DNA of 64,000 bases, from positions 1 through 64,000 of the forward strand of contig JAJTXZ010000010.1 of the NCBI GenBank assembly GCA_021463195.1, in the 5' to 3' direction. Within the stretch, counting starts at the first letter, position 1, and each line of letters starts with the position of its first letter. Both the position numbers and the translations under genes were made by a program. This DNA comes from Anaerolineae bacterium (GTDB lineage: Bacteria > Chloroflexota > Anaerolineae > UBA4142 > SHND01). Below the pieces are notes generated by a model. It saw only the letters and a list, made by a program, of their open reading frames with translations. It was not told the origin of the DNA and did not search any database. Positions 44,112 to 53,218 of the stretch are shown here, in pieces.

Positions 44112-44873
44112 CTACGCAGTGGCTTTTTCAAATTCAGCCATCACTTGATCTGTGATATTGAGATTGGTGATGACTTTTTGCACATCGTCCAGTTCTTCGA
44201 GTTGTTCGACGAGCTGCATCGTCTTGACGGCGTCGGCGGTGGAAACTTCGGCGTTGGTTTTGGCGATGAGCGTGACTTCGGCATTCTCGATGGGGATGCG
44301 ACGCTTTTGCATCTCGTCGCGCACGGGGCGCAAATGTTCGGGCGCGACGTACGCTTCCACATGCTCGTCTTCGGTTTGAATATCATCTACGCCCGCGTCA
44401 ATCAATTCGAGTTCGAGCTCTTCGGCGCTTTTGCCTTGCACGGGCACTGTAAAGATGCCGCGCTTTTCAAACATCCATGTGACGGAACCTGCCGACGCGA
44501 GATTGGCGCCGGCGCGCGTAATGACGCGTCGCACTTCGGACGCGGCGCGATTGCGATTATCGGTGAGGACTTGGACAATCAACGCCGCGCCGCCGGGGCC
44601 ATAGACTTCATACGAGATGTCTTCGAGTTGACCGCCATCGCTCGCATTGCCGAGACCGCGTTGAATGGCGCGCTCGATATTGTCTTTGGGCATGTTTGCC
44701 GCGCGCGCTTTATCCGTCGCGAGCCGCAAGGCAAAATTCGCCTCGGGGTCGCCGCCGCCTTCGCGCGCCGCGACGGTGATGTCGCGCGCGATGCGCGTGA
44801 AAATTTGACCGCGCTTGGTGTCGGCGGCGCCTTTTTTGCGTTTAATCGTTGACCATTTGGAATGACCTGACAT
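44112..44873 (-). CDS. yebC: YebC/PmpR family protein (translation factor / regulator)
   Basis: A 253-residue three-domain YebC protein. It opens MSGHSKWSTIKRKKGAADTKRGQIFTRIARDITVAAREGGGDPEANFALRL, and YEVYGPGGAALIVQVLTDNRNRAASEVRR and MFEKRGIFTVP follow. The family was long described as transcriptional regulators. Recent work, recalled and not checked here, links YebC paralogues and mitochondrial TACO1 to relief of ribosome stalling at proline stretches. It heads the ruvC-ruvA operon. The start at 44873 follows a CCCGGAG sequence. A leader reading frame and a terminator lie in its 5' leader. Confidence 0.96.
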   Translation of the reverse strand: MSGHSKWSTIKRKKGAADTKRGQIFTRIARDITVAAREGGGDPEANFALRLATDKARAANMPKDNIERAIQRGLGNASDGGQLEDISYEVYGPGGAALIVQVLTDNRNRAASEVRRVITRAGANLASAGSVTWMFEKRGIFTVPVQGKSAEELELELIDAGVDDIQTEDEHVEAYVAPEHLRPVRDEMQKRRIPIENAEVTLIAKTNAEVSTADAVKTMQLVEQLEELDDVQKVITNLNITDQVMAEFEKATA

Positions 44874-44920
44874 GCGAATCTCCGGGCTTGCTGTTGGGAT
44901 GAAATAACAATCGGATGCGA

Positions 44921-44975
44921 AAATAAAAAACACGCTGGCTATTGGTTTGAGTTAACAAACAATAGCAACAGCGCG
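44921..44975 (-). terminator. Intrinsic terminator inside the yebC 5' leader (attenuator)
   Basis: On the minus strand, CGCGCTG (44975-44969), GCTATTG (44966-44960) and TTTG (44959-44956) pair with CAAA(C), CAATAGC (44944-44938) and CAGCGTG (44937-44931). This gives about 18 base pairs interrupted only by a TT bulge and a single C, followed by TTTTTTATTTT. It lies about 50 bases upstream of the yebC start codon and downstream of a TATAAT promoter, so it should reduce yebC expression unless disrupted. Confidence 0.82.
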
Positions 44976-45049
44976 TCGCTCGGAGGTTTGCGCAGACGCG
45001 AACCGCGACGTTGTTGCGGCTTGAAAAGCGTAATAATTCGTGACCTCAT
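44939..45049 (-). CDS. Putative 36-residue leader peptide of yebC
   Basis: This short frame begins with the ATG at 45049, only 9 bases after the -10 box, so its message would be almost leaderless. It ends at a TAG (44941-44939) inside the 3' arm of the attenuator hairpin. The product is basic in the middle, then has Lys-Pro-Pro (CCT CCG at 44986-44981) and, three codons later, four consecutive Leu codons (CTG TTG CTA TTG, 44971-44960) that lie in the 5' arm of the terminator. A ribosome paused at the Pro pair or the Leu run would block hairpin formation. Existence as a translated peptide is inferred from position and structure only. Confidence 0.55.
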   Translation of the reverse strand: MRSRIITLFKPQQRRGSRLRKPPSDALLLLFVNSNQ

Positions 45050-45058
45050 TCCGCTGTC

Positions 45059-45088
45059 ATTATAGCACGCGCGCGCTATTTCGTTGAA
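45059..45088 (-). promoter_or_regulatory. Promoter of the yebC operon
   Basis: On the minus strand TTCAAC (plus 45083-45088), an 18-base spacer ending in TGC, and TATAAT (plus 45059-45064), an extended -10. The rest of the 44874-45173 gap holds the leader described separately and the start region of the divergent gene. Confidence 0.7.
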
Positions 45089-45173
45089 ATATTTTTGATG
45101 GATGGATTTAATGTCTTTTTCGCTTGCGGTTAAGGGTTGCCCAAAGTTCCTATGGTAAAATGTTTGTCGCTGT

Positions 45174-46895
45174 ATGAATGTGATGCAACAACGCTGGCTG
45201 GTGGGGCTGGTCGTCTTGAACCTTTTGCTCGGTTGCGCCAGCGTCGTCGCGTTGGGTCTGCGGCGCGATGCGCTTCAACAGGCCCTCGCCGATGTGACGG
45301 GCGAAGAAGATTTCTCCTATCAACTCCGCGCGTTAGGATTCCTCGTCCTCTCTTGGTTTCAAGCGCCGCGCGACACGGCTGATTACGCGCCCATGCCGTA
45401 CACCGACATGCCGCCGTTTGGCGTCAATACTTTTTTTGAGCAAGAAGTGGAAGAGGCGAAAATTCGCGCGAGTATGCGGTTAATCCGCGACGCGGGCTTT
45501 GTTTTTATCCGTCAAGAATTTCCCTGGGAAGACCTCGAACCGACGCGGCAAGGCGAATTTTGGGACCCAAAATTCAAGCATTCGACGTGGGATAAATACG
45601 ACCGCATCGTCGCGCTGGCGGATGAATATGGTTTGGAAATTATCGCGCGGCTGGACCATCCGCCGAACTGGACGCGCGCGGACGGCGCGGCGCGCGGTAA
45701 TTTCGCGCCGCCGGACAATTACGCGGATTACGGCGCATTTGTGCGCGCGGTGGTCGCGCGCTATCGCGGCAAAATCAAATATTATCAGTTGTGGAACGAA
45801 CCGAATATTTATCCCGAATGGGGCGCGCAGGATGTCAACGCGCAAGATTATACGCGCCTGTTAAAAGTCGGTTACACAAGCGCAAAACAAGCCGACCCGA
45901 ACGCCGTCATCATCAGCGCGGGTTTGGCGCAAACTTTGGAAACGGGCCCGCGCAATGTGAACGATTTGATTTTTTTGCGGCAAATGTATGACGCGGGCGC
46001 GCGTGATTATTTTGATATTCTCGCGGTGATGAATTATGGTCTTTTTACGGGTCCCGGCGACCGACGCGCGGACGCGGCGCGGACCAATTTTTCGCGGCCC
46101 ATGCTGCTGCGCGAAATTATGGTCCAGAATGGCGACGCGAATAAACCCATGTGGGCGATGGAAATCGGTTGGAACGCGCTGCCGCGCGCTTTCGAGAACG
46201 CGCCCTATGGGCGCGTGACGGCGGAGCAACAAGGCAGGTACGCGGCGCAAGCGTACGAACGCGCGCAGACCGAATGGCCCTGGATGGGCGTGATGAATTA
46301 TTGGTTTTTCAAACGCGCGTACGACAATGAACGCGACCAACCCTTTTTTTATTTTCGTTTGTTTGACCCCGATTTCAAACCGCAGCCCGTGTATCAAGCG
46401 CTCAAAGCATATACCGCGACGGCGCGCTGGTTGGGCAGGGGTTTTCATCAAGAGACGCATTGGGCGGCAGAGTATCTTGGAGACTGGAGAACTGGAAACT
46501 ATGGCGCGCGGGTGACGGACGGGTATCGGATTGGCAATCCGGGTGACGTTTTACGTTTCACATTTCGCGGCGATGCGGTGGAGCTTGCGCTCGCGCCGGG
46601 TTTATATAGCGGCATTGTCGAGGCGCGCGTGGATGGAGGCGCGTGGCGCGAGTTTGATTTGCGCGCGACCGACCCGAACGCAGACCATCGCGTGACGCTC
46701 GCGCAAAATTTGTGGGGGGATGAACATTACCTCGAAGCGCGCGTCACGCAAGGCGAGCTGCGGTTGGACGGGGTGGTAGTAAAACAATCGCGAATCGGGA
46801 CGCGTCAAATTGTCGCGTTCACCGCGTTGGGCGTCGCCTTGACAAGTGTTGCGCTGTTGGGTTTGCTCTGGTTTAGGGCGCGGCGGCTGAAATGA
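45174..46895 (+). CDS. Membrane-anchored glycoside-hydrolase-like protein
   Basis: A 573-residue protein with an N-terminal transmembrane segment (WLVGLVVLNLLLGCASVVALGL), a TIM-barrel domain (about 75-430) and a C-terminal transmembrane helix (IVAFTALGVALTSVALLGLLWF) with a basic tail. The barrel shows the clan GH-A signature KYYQLWNEPNIYPEWG with the acid/base Glu, and a possible nucleophile in MWAMEIGWNAL, as in GH39/GH5-like enzymes. A small beta domain lies between barrel and helix. The catalytic domain faces outside. Its stop codon overlaps the start of the GT-C gene (ATGA), so the two are translationally coupled. Confidence 0.8.
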   Translation: MNVMQQRWLVGLVVLNLLLGCASVVALGLRRDALQQALADVTGEEDFSYQLRALGFLVLSWFQAPRDTADYAPMPYTDMPPFGVNTFFEQEVEEAKIRASMRLIRDAGFVFIRQEFPWEDLEPTRQGEFWDPKFKHSTWDKYDRIVALADEYGLEIIARLDHPPNWTRADGAARGNFAPPDNYADYGAFVRAVVARYRGKIKYYQLWNEPNIYPEWGAQDVNAQDYTRLLKVGYTSAKQADPNAVIISAGLAQTLETGPRNVNDLIFLRQMYDAGARDYFDILAVMNYGLFTGPGDRRADAARTNFSRPMLLREIMVQNGDANKPMWAMEIGWNALPRAFENAPYGRVTAEQQGRYAAQAYERAQTEWPWMGVMNYWFFKRAYDNERDQPFFYFRLFDPDFKPQPVYQALKAYTATARWLGRGFHQETHWAAEYLGDWRTGNYGARVTDGYRIGNPGDVLRFTFRGDAVELALAPGLYSGIVEARVDGGAWREFDLRATDPNADHRVTLAQNLWGDEHYLEARVTQGELRLDGVVVKQSRIGTRQIVAFTALGVALTSVALLGLLWFRARRLK

Positions 46896-48901
46896 AAATT
46901 GGCAAAGCAAGGGATGGCGAATGGCGCGCGCGCGGAAATTTGATTTGGATCTTGGGCGCGCTGGCGATCGCTTTTTTTACGCGCGTGAATGCGTTGGCGG
47001 CGCAAAGTTTGTGGAACGATGAAGGCACATCGGTCGCGCTGGCGCAAACGAGCGTCAACGCGATTATAAATGCCGCCGCGCGCGATATTCATCCGCCGCT
47101 TTATTATCTCTTGTTGAGCGGCTGGATTCAGGTTGCGGGCATCAGCGAATTCGCGGTCCGTTTTCTGTCCGTCTTCGCGGGCGTCTTGGTGGTTGCTGTC
47201 ACATTCCGCATCGCGCGCGAATTTTTTAATCGGAACATTGCGCTCATTGCCGCGCTATTGTCCGCGCTGAATCCATTCCAAGTGTATTACGCGCAAGAGA
47301 CGCGGATGTATATTTGGGTGACGTTGTTCGCGTGTTTGTCGTTGTGGGCGATGATTGTGGCGCTCAAGCCGCCGCGCGAATTCGAGCCGTCGCCGCGCGC
47401 GCGGCAAGCGCAAAGGCGCGGCGTCGCTCTCGGTGGTTACATCATCGCCACGCTTGCCGCGTTGTACGCCAATTATTACGCGTTCACGTTGGTCTTGGTT
47501 CAAAACCTTGCGTTTCTGGCGTATTTGCTTTGGGCGCGACACGAACGCCGCCCGCGTTTGGCGCACACGGTTGGCTGGTGGGTCGCGGCGCAAGCGGCGA
47601 TTGCGTTGGCGTATCTGCCATGGCTGTGGTTTGCGCGCGCGTCGCTGACAGCGTGGCCCGGCATTAGCGAGCCGATGTCATTTTTTGAAATGGCGTGGCG
47701 CATCGCTAGCGCGTTTGTGACGGCGGCGGATTCAGCGCGCGATGTTCAGGCGCTCCTCGTCGGCGCGTGCATTTTGTTTTTCATTGGCGGTTTGTTGCCC
47801 TCGCGCGATCTAGCGCGAATCAGCGGATGGGGGATTGTGATGTGCGCGCTGTGGGTGGGCGTGCCAGTTCTGGCGATGTATGGCGTCTCGCTTGCGCGTC
47901 CCGCGTACAATCCAAAATTTTTGTTGTTGGCGTCGCCGGGATTTTTGATTCTCGTCGCGCGCGGCATTTCCGTTTCGTATCGCGGTTTATTTTCGCGCGC
48001 GGCGTATGCTGACGGTTCGGATGCGCGCGCGCGGCGTTTGGCGCGCGCGTTGATTCGCGCGGGCGTTTTGCTGCTAGGAATTTTGTTTGTGGGCGGGCTT
48101 GGCGTGACATTGCGAAATATGTACACCGACCCGCGTTTGCAGCGCGATGATTATCGCGGGCTTGTGAATTATATCAACGCGGCGGCGACAGAACGCGACG
48201 CGGTGATTGTGAACGCGCCGGGGCAAATGGATGTGGTACGCTATTATTATCGCGGCGCGGCAAAATTGGCTCCTTTGCCCGTCGGGCGACCGCTGGATCG
48301 CGTGGCGACGCAAACGGCATTGGCAGAGTTGGCGACGCGGCAAAATATTTTTGGAATTTTTTGGGCAACAGACCAAGCCGACCCTGAGCGTTTGATTGAA
48401 CGACAGCTCGCGGAAACGGCTTATAAGGCGAGCGATGAATGGCATGGCAATGTGCGCTTGGCGCAATATACGCAGCCGCCGCAAACCGAGTTTGCCGCGT
48501 TTCAAACAGATGTCCGTTTTGGCGATGAGATCGCGTTGGAAAGCTACAGGTATCCCGCGCCGCCGCGCGCCGTCACAGCTTTTGCGCCGATAGAATTGGC
48601 ATGGCGTCCGCTGCGTTTGCCGCCGCCGACGCGCTATAAAGTGTTCGCGCAGTTGCTCGACGCGCAGGGGCGATTGGTCAGTCAACGCGATGCGGAACCG
48701 GTGGATGGTTTTCGCCCGACAGACCAATGGACGACCGATGCGACGGTGTTTGACCGTCTCGCCATTCCAATTCCGCCGAACTTGGCGTCCGGCGCGTATA
48801 GCGTAATTGTCGGACTTTATCGCGCGGATAATGGCGCGCGGCTTGTGACGAATCGAGGCGACGATTATTTCACGCTTGGGTCGCTCCAAGTCGCTCAATG
48901 A
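46892..48901 (+). CDS. GT-C (PMT/ArnT-like) membrane glycosyltransferase
   Basis: A 669-residue protein with about 12 transmembrane helices (residues 15-410). The first external loop carries LAAQSLWNDEGTSVALAQ and RDIHPPLYYLLLSGW, the acidic and HPP motifs of glycosyltransferase family 39/83-like enzymes, which take sugars from polyprenyl-phosphate carriers. A soluble C-terminal domain follows (about 415-669), with a last part resembling a beta-sandwich (PIELAWRPLRLPPPTRYKVFAQLLDAQG). It is coupled to the upstream glycosidase-like gene, suggesting joint handling of a surface glycan; this is inference. Confidence 0.82.
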   Translation: MKIGKARDGEWRARGNLIWILGALAIAFFTRVNALAAQSLWNDEGTSVALAQTSVNAIINAAARDIHPPLYYLLLSGWIQVAGISEFAVRFLSVFAGVLVVAVTFRIAREFFNRNIALIAALLSALNPFQVYYAQETRMYIWVTLFACLSLWAMIVALKPPREFEPSPRARQAQRRGVALGGYIIATLAALYANYYAFTLVLVQNLAFLAYLLWARHERRPRLAHTVGWWVAAQAAIALAYLPWLWFARASLTAWPGISEPMSFFEMAWRIASAFVTAADSARDVQALLVGACILFFIGGLLPSRDLARISGWGIVMCALWVGVPVLAMYGVSLARPAYNPKFLLLASPGFLILVARGISVSYRGLFSRAAYADGSDARARRLARALIRAGVLLLGILFVGGLGVTLRNMYTDPRLQRDDYRGLVNYINAAATERDAVIVNAPGQMDVVRYYYRGAAKLAPLPVGRPLDRVATQTALAELATRQNIFGIFWATDQADPERLIERQLAETAYKASDEWHGNVRLAQYTQPPQTEFAAFQTDVRFGDEIALESYRYPAPPRAVTAFAPIELAWRPLRLPPPTRYKVFAQLLDAQGRLVSQRDAEPVDGFRPTDQWTTDATVFDRLAIPIPPNLASGAYSVIVGLYRADNGARLVTNRGDDYFTLGSLQVAQ

Positions 48902-49002
48902 GTCCGCGCGCGCCGCGTATTTTTTGCCGCGCTGCCGAATGCCAATTTTGAATTTGCGCGGACTGAACGAATGCGCGACACGCGACGAATTTACGCTCCT
49001 CG

Positions 49003-49011
49003 TGCTATACT
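49003..49011 (+). promoter_or_regulatory. Extended -10 promoter of the TPR gene
   Basis: TGC directly followed by TATACT (49006-49011), without a clear -35. Between it and the ATG at 49171, TGAGGTTTTAACCTCA (about 49098-49113), then GGGTACCC and a T6 run, could form a weak terminator-like structure. The rest of the 48902-49170 gap shows nothing else. Confidence 0.5.
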
Positions 49012-49170
49012 TTTAGACGCGGCGATTCGCGTAAAATTCGCAGTTTAAAAACCGCTGGCAATAGGCACAGCGTAAATGCGCCGAGAATCTTTTGCCATGA
49101 GGTTTTAACCTCAGGGTACCCGATTTTTTACGCCATTCGCGAGCGCTAATGTCCGACAAGTTTGGTCTTT

Positions 49171-50379
49171 ATGTACATCGGTCGTAAACCTCAACGGCTC
49201 CCCTGGTTACGCAGCTGTCTTTTGATTATCATTATCGTCATTGGCACAGCGTATGCGAGCGTTTTGATATTGGCGGCGGGCGGCGTGTATGTGGCGCCAA
49301 GCGCGGCGCTGCCCGAAGCGCTGCATCCGACGCCGACGATTACGCCCACGCCGACCGAACCTGCGGTGAATATCGTTAATCGCGCGGATAGTTTTTTTCA
49401 AAACGGCCAAGTGAATCAAGCGCTTGAGGAATATCGCCGCGTGATTGATTTGGAACCGGAAAATGATTTGGCGTATGCGCGTTTGGCGCGGCTCTTGATT
49501 ATTCGGCGCAATTATTTGGAAGCGGAAGATATGGCGCGCACGGCGGTGGAATTGAAACCGGACAGCGCGTACAATAACGCGGTGCTGGCGCTCACGCTCG
49601 ATTGGCAAGGTAAATACGATGAAGCATTGCCCGCCGCGCTGCGCGCGATTGAATTGGATGAAAACAATGTGTACGCGCAAGCGTATTTGAGCGAGTTATA
49701 TTCGGATATGGGACGCGTGGATAAATCGCTCCCTGCCGCGCGCAAGGCGATTGAATTGGATGATAATAATTACGAGGCGCATCGCGCGTTGGGGTACGCG
49801 TACGAAACGTCGGGCAAGTATCGCAACGCGATTGTGGAATATCAGCGCGCGATTCAAATTCAGCCGAATCTCGGTTATCTCTATGTCGCCGCCGCGCGCA
49901 ATTTACGCGCCATTGGACAATATCGCAACGCGCTAGCGCTGATTCAACAAGCGATTCAGGCGGACCCGTCTTCCGCCGAGGTGTATGATGAATTTGGCTG
50001 GATTTATTATTTTCTTGGCGATTATGACGCGGCGATTTTGCAGTTGAAACGCGCGACGCAGCTTGATCCGAATTACGCGCCGGCGCACGGGCATCTCGGC
50101 ATTATTTATTTTGTTTTGCAAAATTGGGCACAGGCGGCGCCAAGTTTTGAAAAAGCGATTGCGCTGGGCGGCGCGCGCGCCGAATATTTTTATTCGCTCG
50201 GTTTGGCGTACGTGAATTTGGATAATTGCCCCAAAGGCAAAGAGTGGCTTGACAAGGCGGTGAATGTGAATCCCGACGATACGGCGGTGCAGGCGGCAGT
50301 GCAATTTTACAATGAAAATTGTCTCGGCAGCGCGGTGCCGCCGACCAGACGACCCGCGACCGCCGTGCCGCAGCCGTAA
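49171..50379 (+). CDS. Membrane-anchored tetratricopeptide-repeat protein
   Basis: A 402-residue protein with one N-terminal transmembrane segment (LLIIIIVIGTAYASVLILAAGG), a Thr/Pro-rich linker and about nine TPR units (residues 70-370). The TPR consensus is clear in YARLARLLIIRRNYLEAEDMARTAVELKPDSA and YEAHRALGYAYETSGKYRNAIVEYQRAIQIQP. A Thr/Pro tail follows. The TPR domain should lie outside the membrane and act as a protein-interaction scaffold. The ATG at 49171 is preferred over a TTG at 49162. The partner is unknown. Confidence 0.85.
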   Translation: MYIGRKPQRLPWLRSCLLIIIIVIGTAYASVLILAAGGVYVAPSAALPEALHPTPTITPTPTEPAVNIVNRADSFFQNGQVNQALEEYRRVIDLEPENDLAYARLARLLIIRRNYLEAEDMARTAVELKPDSAYNNAVLALTLDWQGKYDEALPAALRAIELDENNVYAQAYLSELYSDMGRVDKSLPAARKAIELDDNNYEAHRALGYAYETSGKYRNAIVEYQRAIQIQPNLGYLYVAAARNLRAIGQYRNALALIQQAIQADPSSAEVYDEFGWIYYFLGDYDAAILQLKRATQLDPNYAPAHGHLGIIYFVLQNWAQAAPSFEKAIALGGARAEYFYSLGLAYVNLDNCPKGKEWLDKAVNVNPDDTAVQAAVQFYNENCLGSAVPPTRRPATAVPQP

Positions 50380-50400
50380 CGTTATTCACAGCCGCGGCGC

Positions 50401-52287
50401 CTACTGGTCTCGCTGCTCCATCTGCTGCACTGTTTTGGCGACTTCTTGAATGGCTACGCGTTGTTTGCGATACAAGTCGCTTTCGCTCATGGCGAGTTTT
50501 TGCGCGACCTCGCGGATTTTCATCCCCTGCATCACCTTGAGCTCGAGGATGTTGTACAACAACCATTCGGGCGCGGTAAGCGAACGCGAACCTTCGGGGC
50601 GCAGCGTGTCAATCGCTTCCGCAAGGATGCCGCGCAGCGCGCGTGTCGGATTTTGACCATAGGCGCCGAGCGATTGCCGCACAATGTTTAATTGCAGTAA
50701 CGGCGAGTGCGCCAATTTCGGTCCGCCCCAATAATCGTCGAGCGCGCCTTTGATGGCGCGATTGAAATCGGGCGACGCAATCAATTCTTCTTCTACGCGT
50801 TCGCCCGCGATGCCGCCAATGACGCGCGGTTTCGCCTGCACGCGCTGCAACGCTTCCACTTCGCTGCCGATTTGCTCTAACGCATCGAAAACATTTTTTT
50901 GCAGCGCGCGATCTTCGAGCGCGAGCTCGGCTTGCGATGCCAACGCGTCCACCAATTCCTGTTCGTGTTCGGTCAAATCGGGCTGCGGCGCGCGCGCCGC
51001 AACCCCCAAGACGCCGACGACGATATCACTGCCGTTCACTTGAAGCGGATACAACCAATATTCGCCGACGACAAAAAAACGCGGTTGTCGCGTTTCATCG
51101 CTATTGAGTGAGGGGGGGGTGACTTGGCTCGCCATAAATTGTTGCACCGGTTCGCGCGCGCCGACCACTGTTTCCAGTTTCCAGCCGTCGGGTTCCGCCG
51201 CTAACGCGAAACCGCTTTGCACGCGCAAGAGGTCGCACATCGCGGCGAGAATATTTTCCAACACTTGGCGCAAATCGCCCGTCGTAAGCAAGTGCGCTTC
51301 GAGTTTTTGAATCTGGTTGATTTCGCGGCGGTCCTGCCAAAATAAAACGCGGTCAATATAACCTTTGCCGCGACTAATGAGCATTTCAAACACAATGACG
51401 CCGATGATGACAGTCGCCGCCAATAATGTATCGCGACTGAGCGGAATCAGCGTTTCGATAAATGGCACAATCGTCATGGCGGTGACGACGCCCACCGCCA
51501 CCAATGGCCCGCGCAGCAGATAATGCGCGAACTTTTGTTTGATGATGCGGTCGGGCGCGAGCGCGCCTTGATACGCGACGGTGTATGCCATCACAATCAA
51601 CATGCCAAGCAAGGCGATTGTGCCAAAAAACGTCAGCAGCAGCAGGATGACTGGCGGAATGAGCGCGGGGAAACCGGAAAAAACAAGGTACGGGAAAACG
51701 CCGAATGCGGGCGCGATAAAAGCGATGCCCAAACGCCGTAAGCGGCGGCGCGAAATCGGCGTCAACGTGCGGCGGCGCGCGAGCTCAATATTATAAATGC
51801 CCCACACAGTGGTCGCTGTAAAATAAATGGCGAACAAGCCAAAGAGCGGTCCGGCATGCAGTTGGGTGGCGAACGGCGCATTGAATGGTTCCGCCACAAT
51901 CCAATCGCTTAGCAACACCAAGCCGAGAAAAATCATTCCGCCGAGATACGCCGCCCAAGTCGCCGCGCGCCGCCAGCGTGAATCGTAAAAGGTGGAGCGC
52001 AAGACTGCATTGGAAAAATGCAAATACGCGGCTGGCACGAACGCGATGCCAATCCATTTAAAACGCAGTAATTGCTCCGCCGCCTCTGGCGAAGTGGCGC
52101 GCAGCAGAAATACTTGGCCGATATAGACAATGCCGACAAAGGTCAGCAGCGCGCTAAAGCCGCGCTGCACCGGATTGCGCCAACTTGATGGAAAGAGCCA
52201 TAGCAGCAGAGCAAAGGTGAAAATAACCAGCGCGGCGGCAAGCAGAAAATTGGCGAGGGCGAGCAGCTCTAAAAAAAGGTCGAACAT
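50401..52287 (-). CDS. Multi-pass membrane sensor with GAF-like domain and C-terminal HTH
   Basis: A 628-residue protein. Eight or nine transmembrane helices occupy residues 1-310, resembling histidine-kinase N-terminal 7TM modules. A linker with a GAF-like domain follows (about 320-460: LRQVLENILAAMCDLLRVQSGFALAAEPDGW). A helical region (about 460-540) is followed by a helix-turn-helix-like segment near the end (MKIREVAQKLAMSESDLYRKQRVAI). No kinase or cyclase motifs are seen, so it may be a membrane-bound one-component regulator. An 8-G tract (51112-51119) encodes a Thr-Pro-Pro-Ser turn in the GAF region. ATG 52287 is preferred over the start at 52302. Confidence 0.65.
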   Translation of the reverse strand: MFDLFLELLALANFLLAAALVIFTFALLLWLFPSSWRNPVQRGFSALLTFVGIVYIGQVFLLRATSPEAAEQLLRFKWIGIAFVPAAYLHFSNAVLRSTFYDSRWRRAATWAAYLGGMIFLGLVLLSDWIVAEPFNAPFATQLHAGPLFGLFAIYFTATTVWGIYNIELARRRTLTPISRRRLRRLGIAFIAPAFGVFPYLVFSGFPALIPPVILLLLTFFGTIALLGMLIVMAYTVAYQGALAPDRIIKQKFAHYLLRGPLVAVGVVTAMTIVPFIETLIPLSRDTLLAATVIIGVIVFEMLISRGKGYIDRVLFWQDRREINQIQKLEAHLLTTGDLRQVLENILAAMCDLLRVQSGFALAAEPDGWKLETVVGAREPVQQFMASQVTPPSLNSDETRQPRFFVVGEYWLYPLQVNGSDIVVGVLGVAARAPQPDLTEHEQELVDALASQAELALEDRALQKNVFDALEQIGSEVEALQRVQAKPRVIGGIAGERVEEELIASPDFNRAIKGALDDYWGGPKLAHSPLLQLNIVRQSLGAYGQNPTRALRGILAEAIDTLRPEGSRSLTAPEWLLYNILELKVMQGMKIREVAQKLAMSESDLYRKQRVAIQEVAKTVQQMEQRDQ

Positions 52288-52363
52288 GAATCCAGTATAC
52301 AAGTAGACAGGTAAATAAGGAAACAGATAAAAAGAGAAAAATGATTATTTGTTGTCGTGTCGC

Positions 52364-53164
52364 TTATTTGTATCCCAATGCCAAGGTAAAGAAAAAATAC
52401 GCGAACGCGAGCGGAATGAACATGCTGTCGAGACGGTCAAAGACGCCGCCGTGTCCCGCAATCAAAGCGCCAGAATCTTTGACGCCCAGATTGCGTTTAA
52501 TCAGCGATTCGGTCAAGTCGCCCGCGGTTGTCAACAAAGCAATGCCCAAACCCAAAATGAACGCTGCCCAGATAGGCATGCCATAGATTATGCTGAGCAG
52601 CATCACCAACACAGTTCCCATCAGGATGCCGCCAATCGCGCCTTCGCGCGTTTTCTTGGGGCTGATGTCGGGGAAAAATGGATGCTTGCCAAATGCGCGT
52701 CCGGAGATATACGCGAAAATATCGGTGAGCCAGGTGCCGAGCAGGGGAATGAACAACAACGCCGCGCCATTTTCCAAGTGACGCAGCGCAAAAATAAATG
52801 TTCCCAATAAGCCGATATATACGACGCCCACCACCATGACTGCCCAATTCAACAAAAAACCTTGATGTTCTTGGCGCGTCAATTCCCACAGGGGCGGGAG
52901 CGCGACTGTGAGGGTGAGCAGCAGCGTCGAAAAATCGTACGGCAGCTGCGGCAGCAGCGACGCATTTAGCAAGAGCAGCGCAATCAAACCCAGCGCGGGC
53001 AGCCACAATGGTTGATGTCCGCCCAAACGCGTCATGTTAAAGTATTCGTAACCGACCAGCGTCAGACCTGTGCCATATAGCGCATAGAGCCACCAGCCGC
53101 CGAGATAAATCGCAAACGAGGCAGTTATAAAAAGGAGGATGGCAGAGATGAGCCGAGTTGTCAC
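52364..53164 (-). CDS. cdsA: Phosphatidate cytidylyltransferase
   Basis: A 266-residue membrane enzyme with seven or eight helices that makes CDP-diacylglycerol from phosphatidate and CTP, the branch point of phospholipid synthesis. The CDS family signature is complete near the C-terminus: GDLTESLIKRNLGVKDSGALIAGHGGVFDRLDSM. WLTDIFAYISGRAFGKH and SPKKTREGAIGG are also conserved. The gene starts with GTG (53162-53164) and has no evident ribosome-binding site. It ends the pyrH-frr-uppS-cdsA block, as in many bacteria. Confidence 0.96.
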   Translation of the reverse strand: MTTRLISAILLFITASFAIYLGGWWLYALYGTGLTLVGYEYFNMTRLGGHQPLWLPALGLIALLLLNASLLPQLPYDFSTLLLTLTVALPPLWELTRQEHQGFLLNWAVMVVGVVYIGLLGTFIFALRHLENGAALLFIPLLGTWLTDIFAYISGRAFGKHPFFPDISPKKTREGAIGGILMGTVLVMLLSIIYGMPIWAAFILGLGIALLTTAGDLTESLIKRNLGVKDSGALIAGHGGVFDRLDSMFIPLAFAYFFFTLALGYK

Positions 53165-53218
53165 AGTGAAAAAAATCCCAAGCGTATTTAGGACAGGTCG
53201 CGTTACGCGTCGCGGCGC

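Noticed and set aside
44939-45049. Reading the yebC leader frame as a conventional leucine-operon leader peptide
   Set aside because: The Leu run fits, but the downstream genes (yebC, ruvC, ruvA) are not leucine biosynthesis genes. Kept only as an alternative sensing mode.
49098-49130. Terminator or attenuator upstream of the TPR gene
   Set aside because: The TGAGGTT/AACCTCA stem is short and the T tract is displaced by GGGTACCC; the evidence is too weak to list separately.
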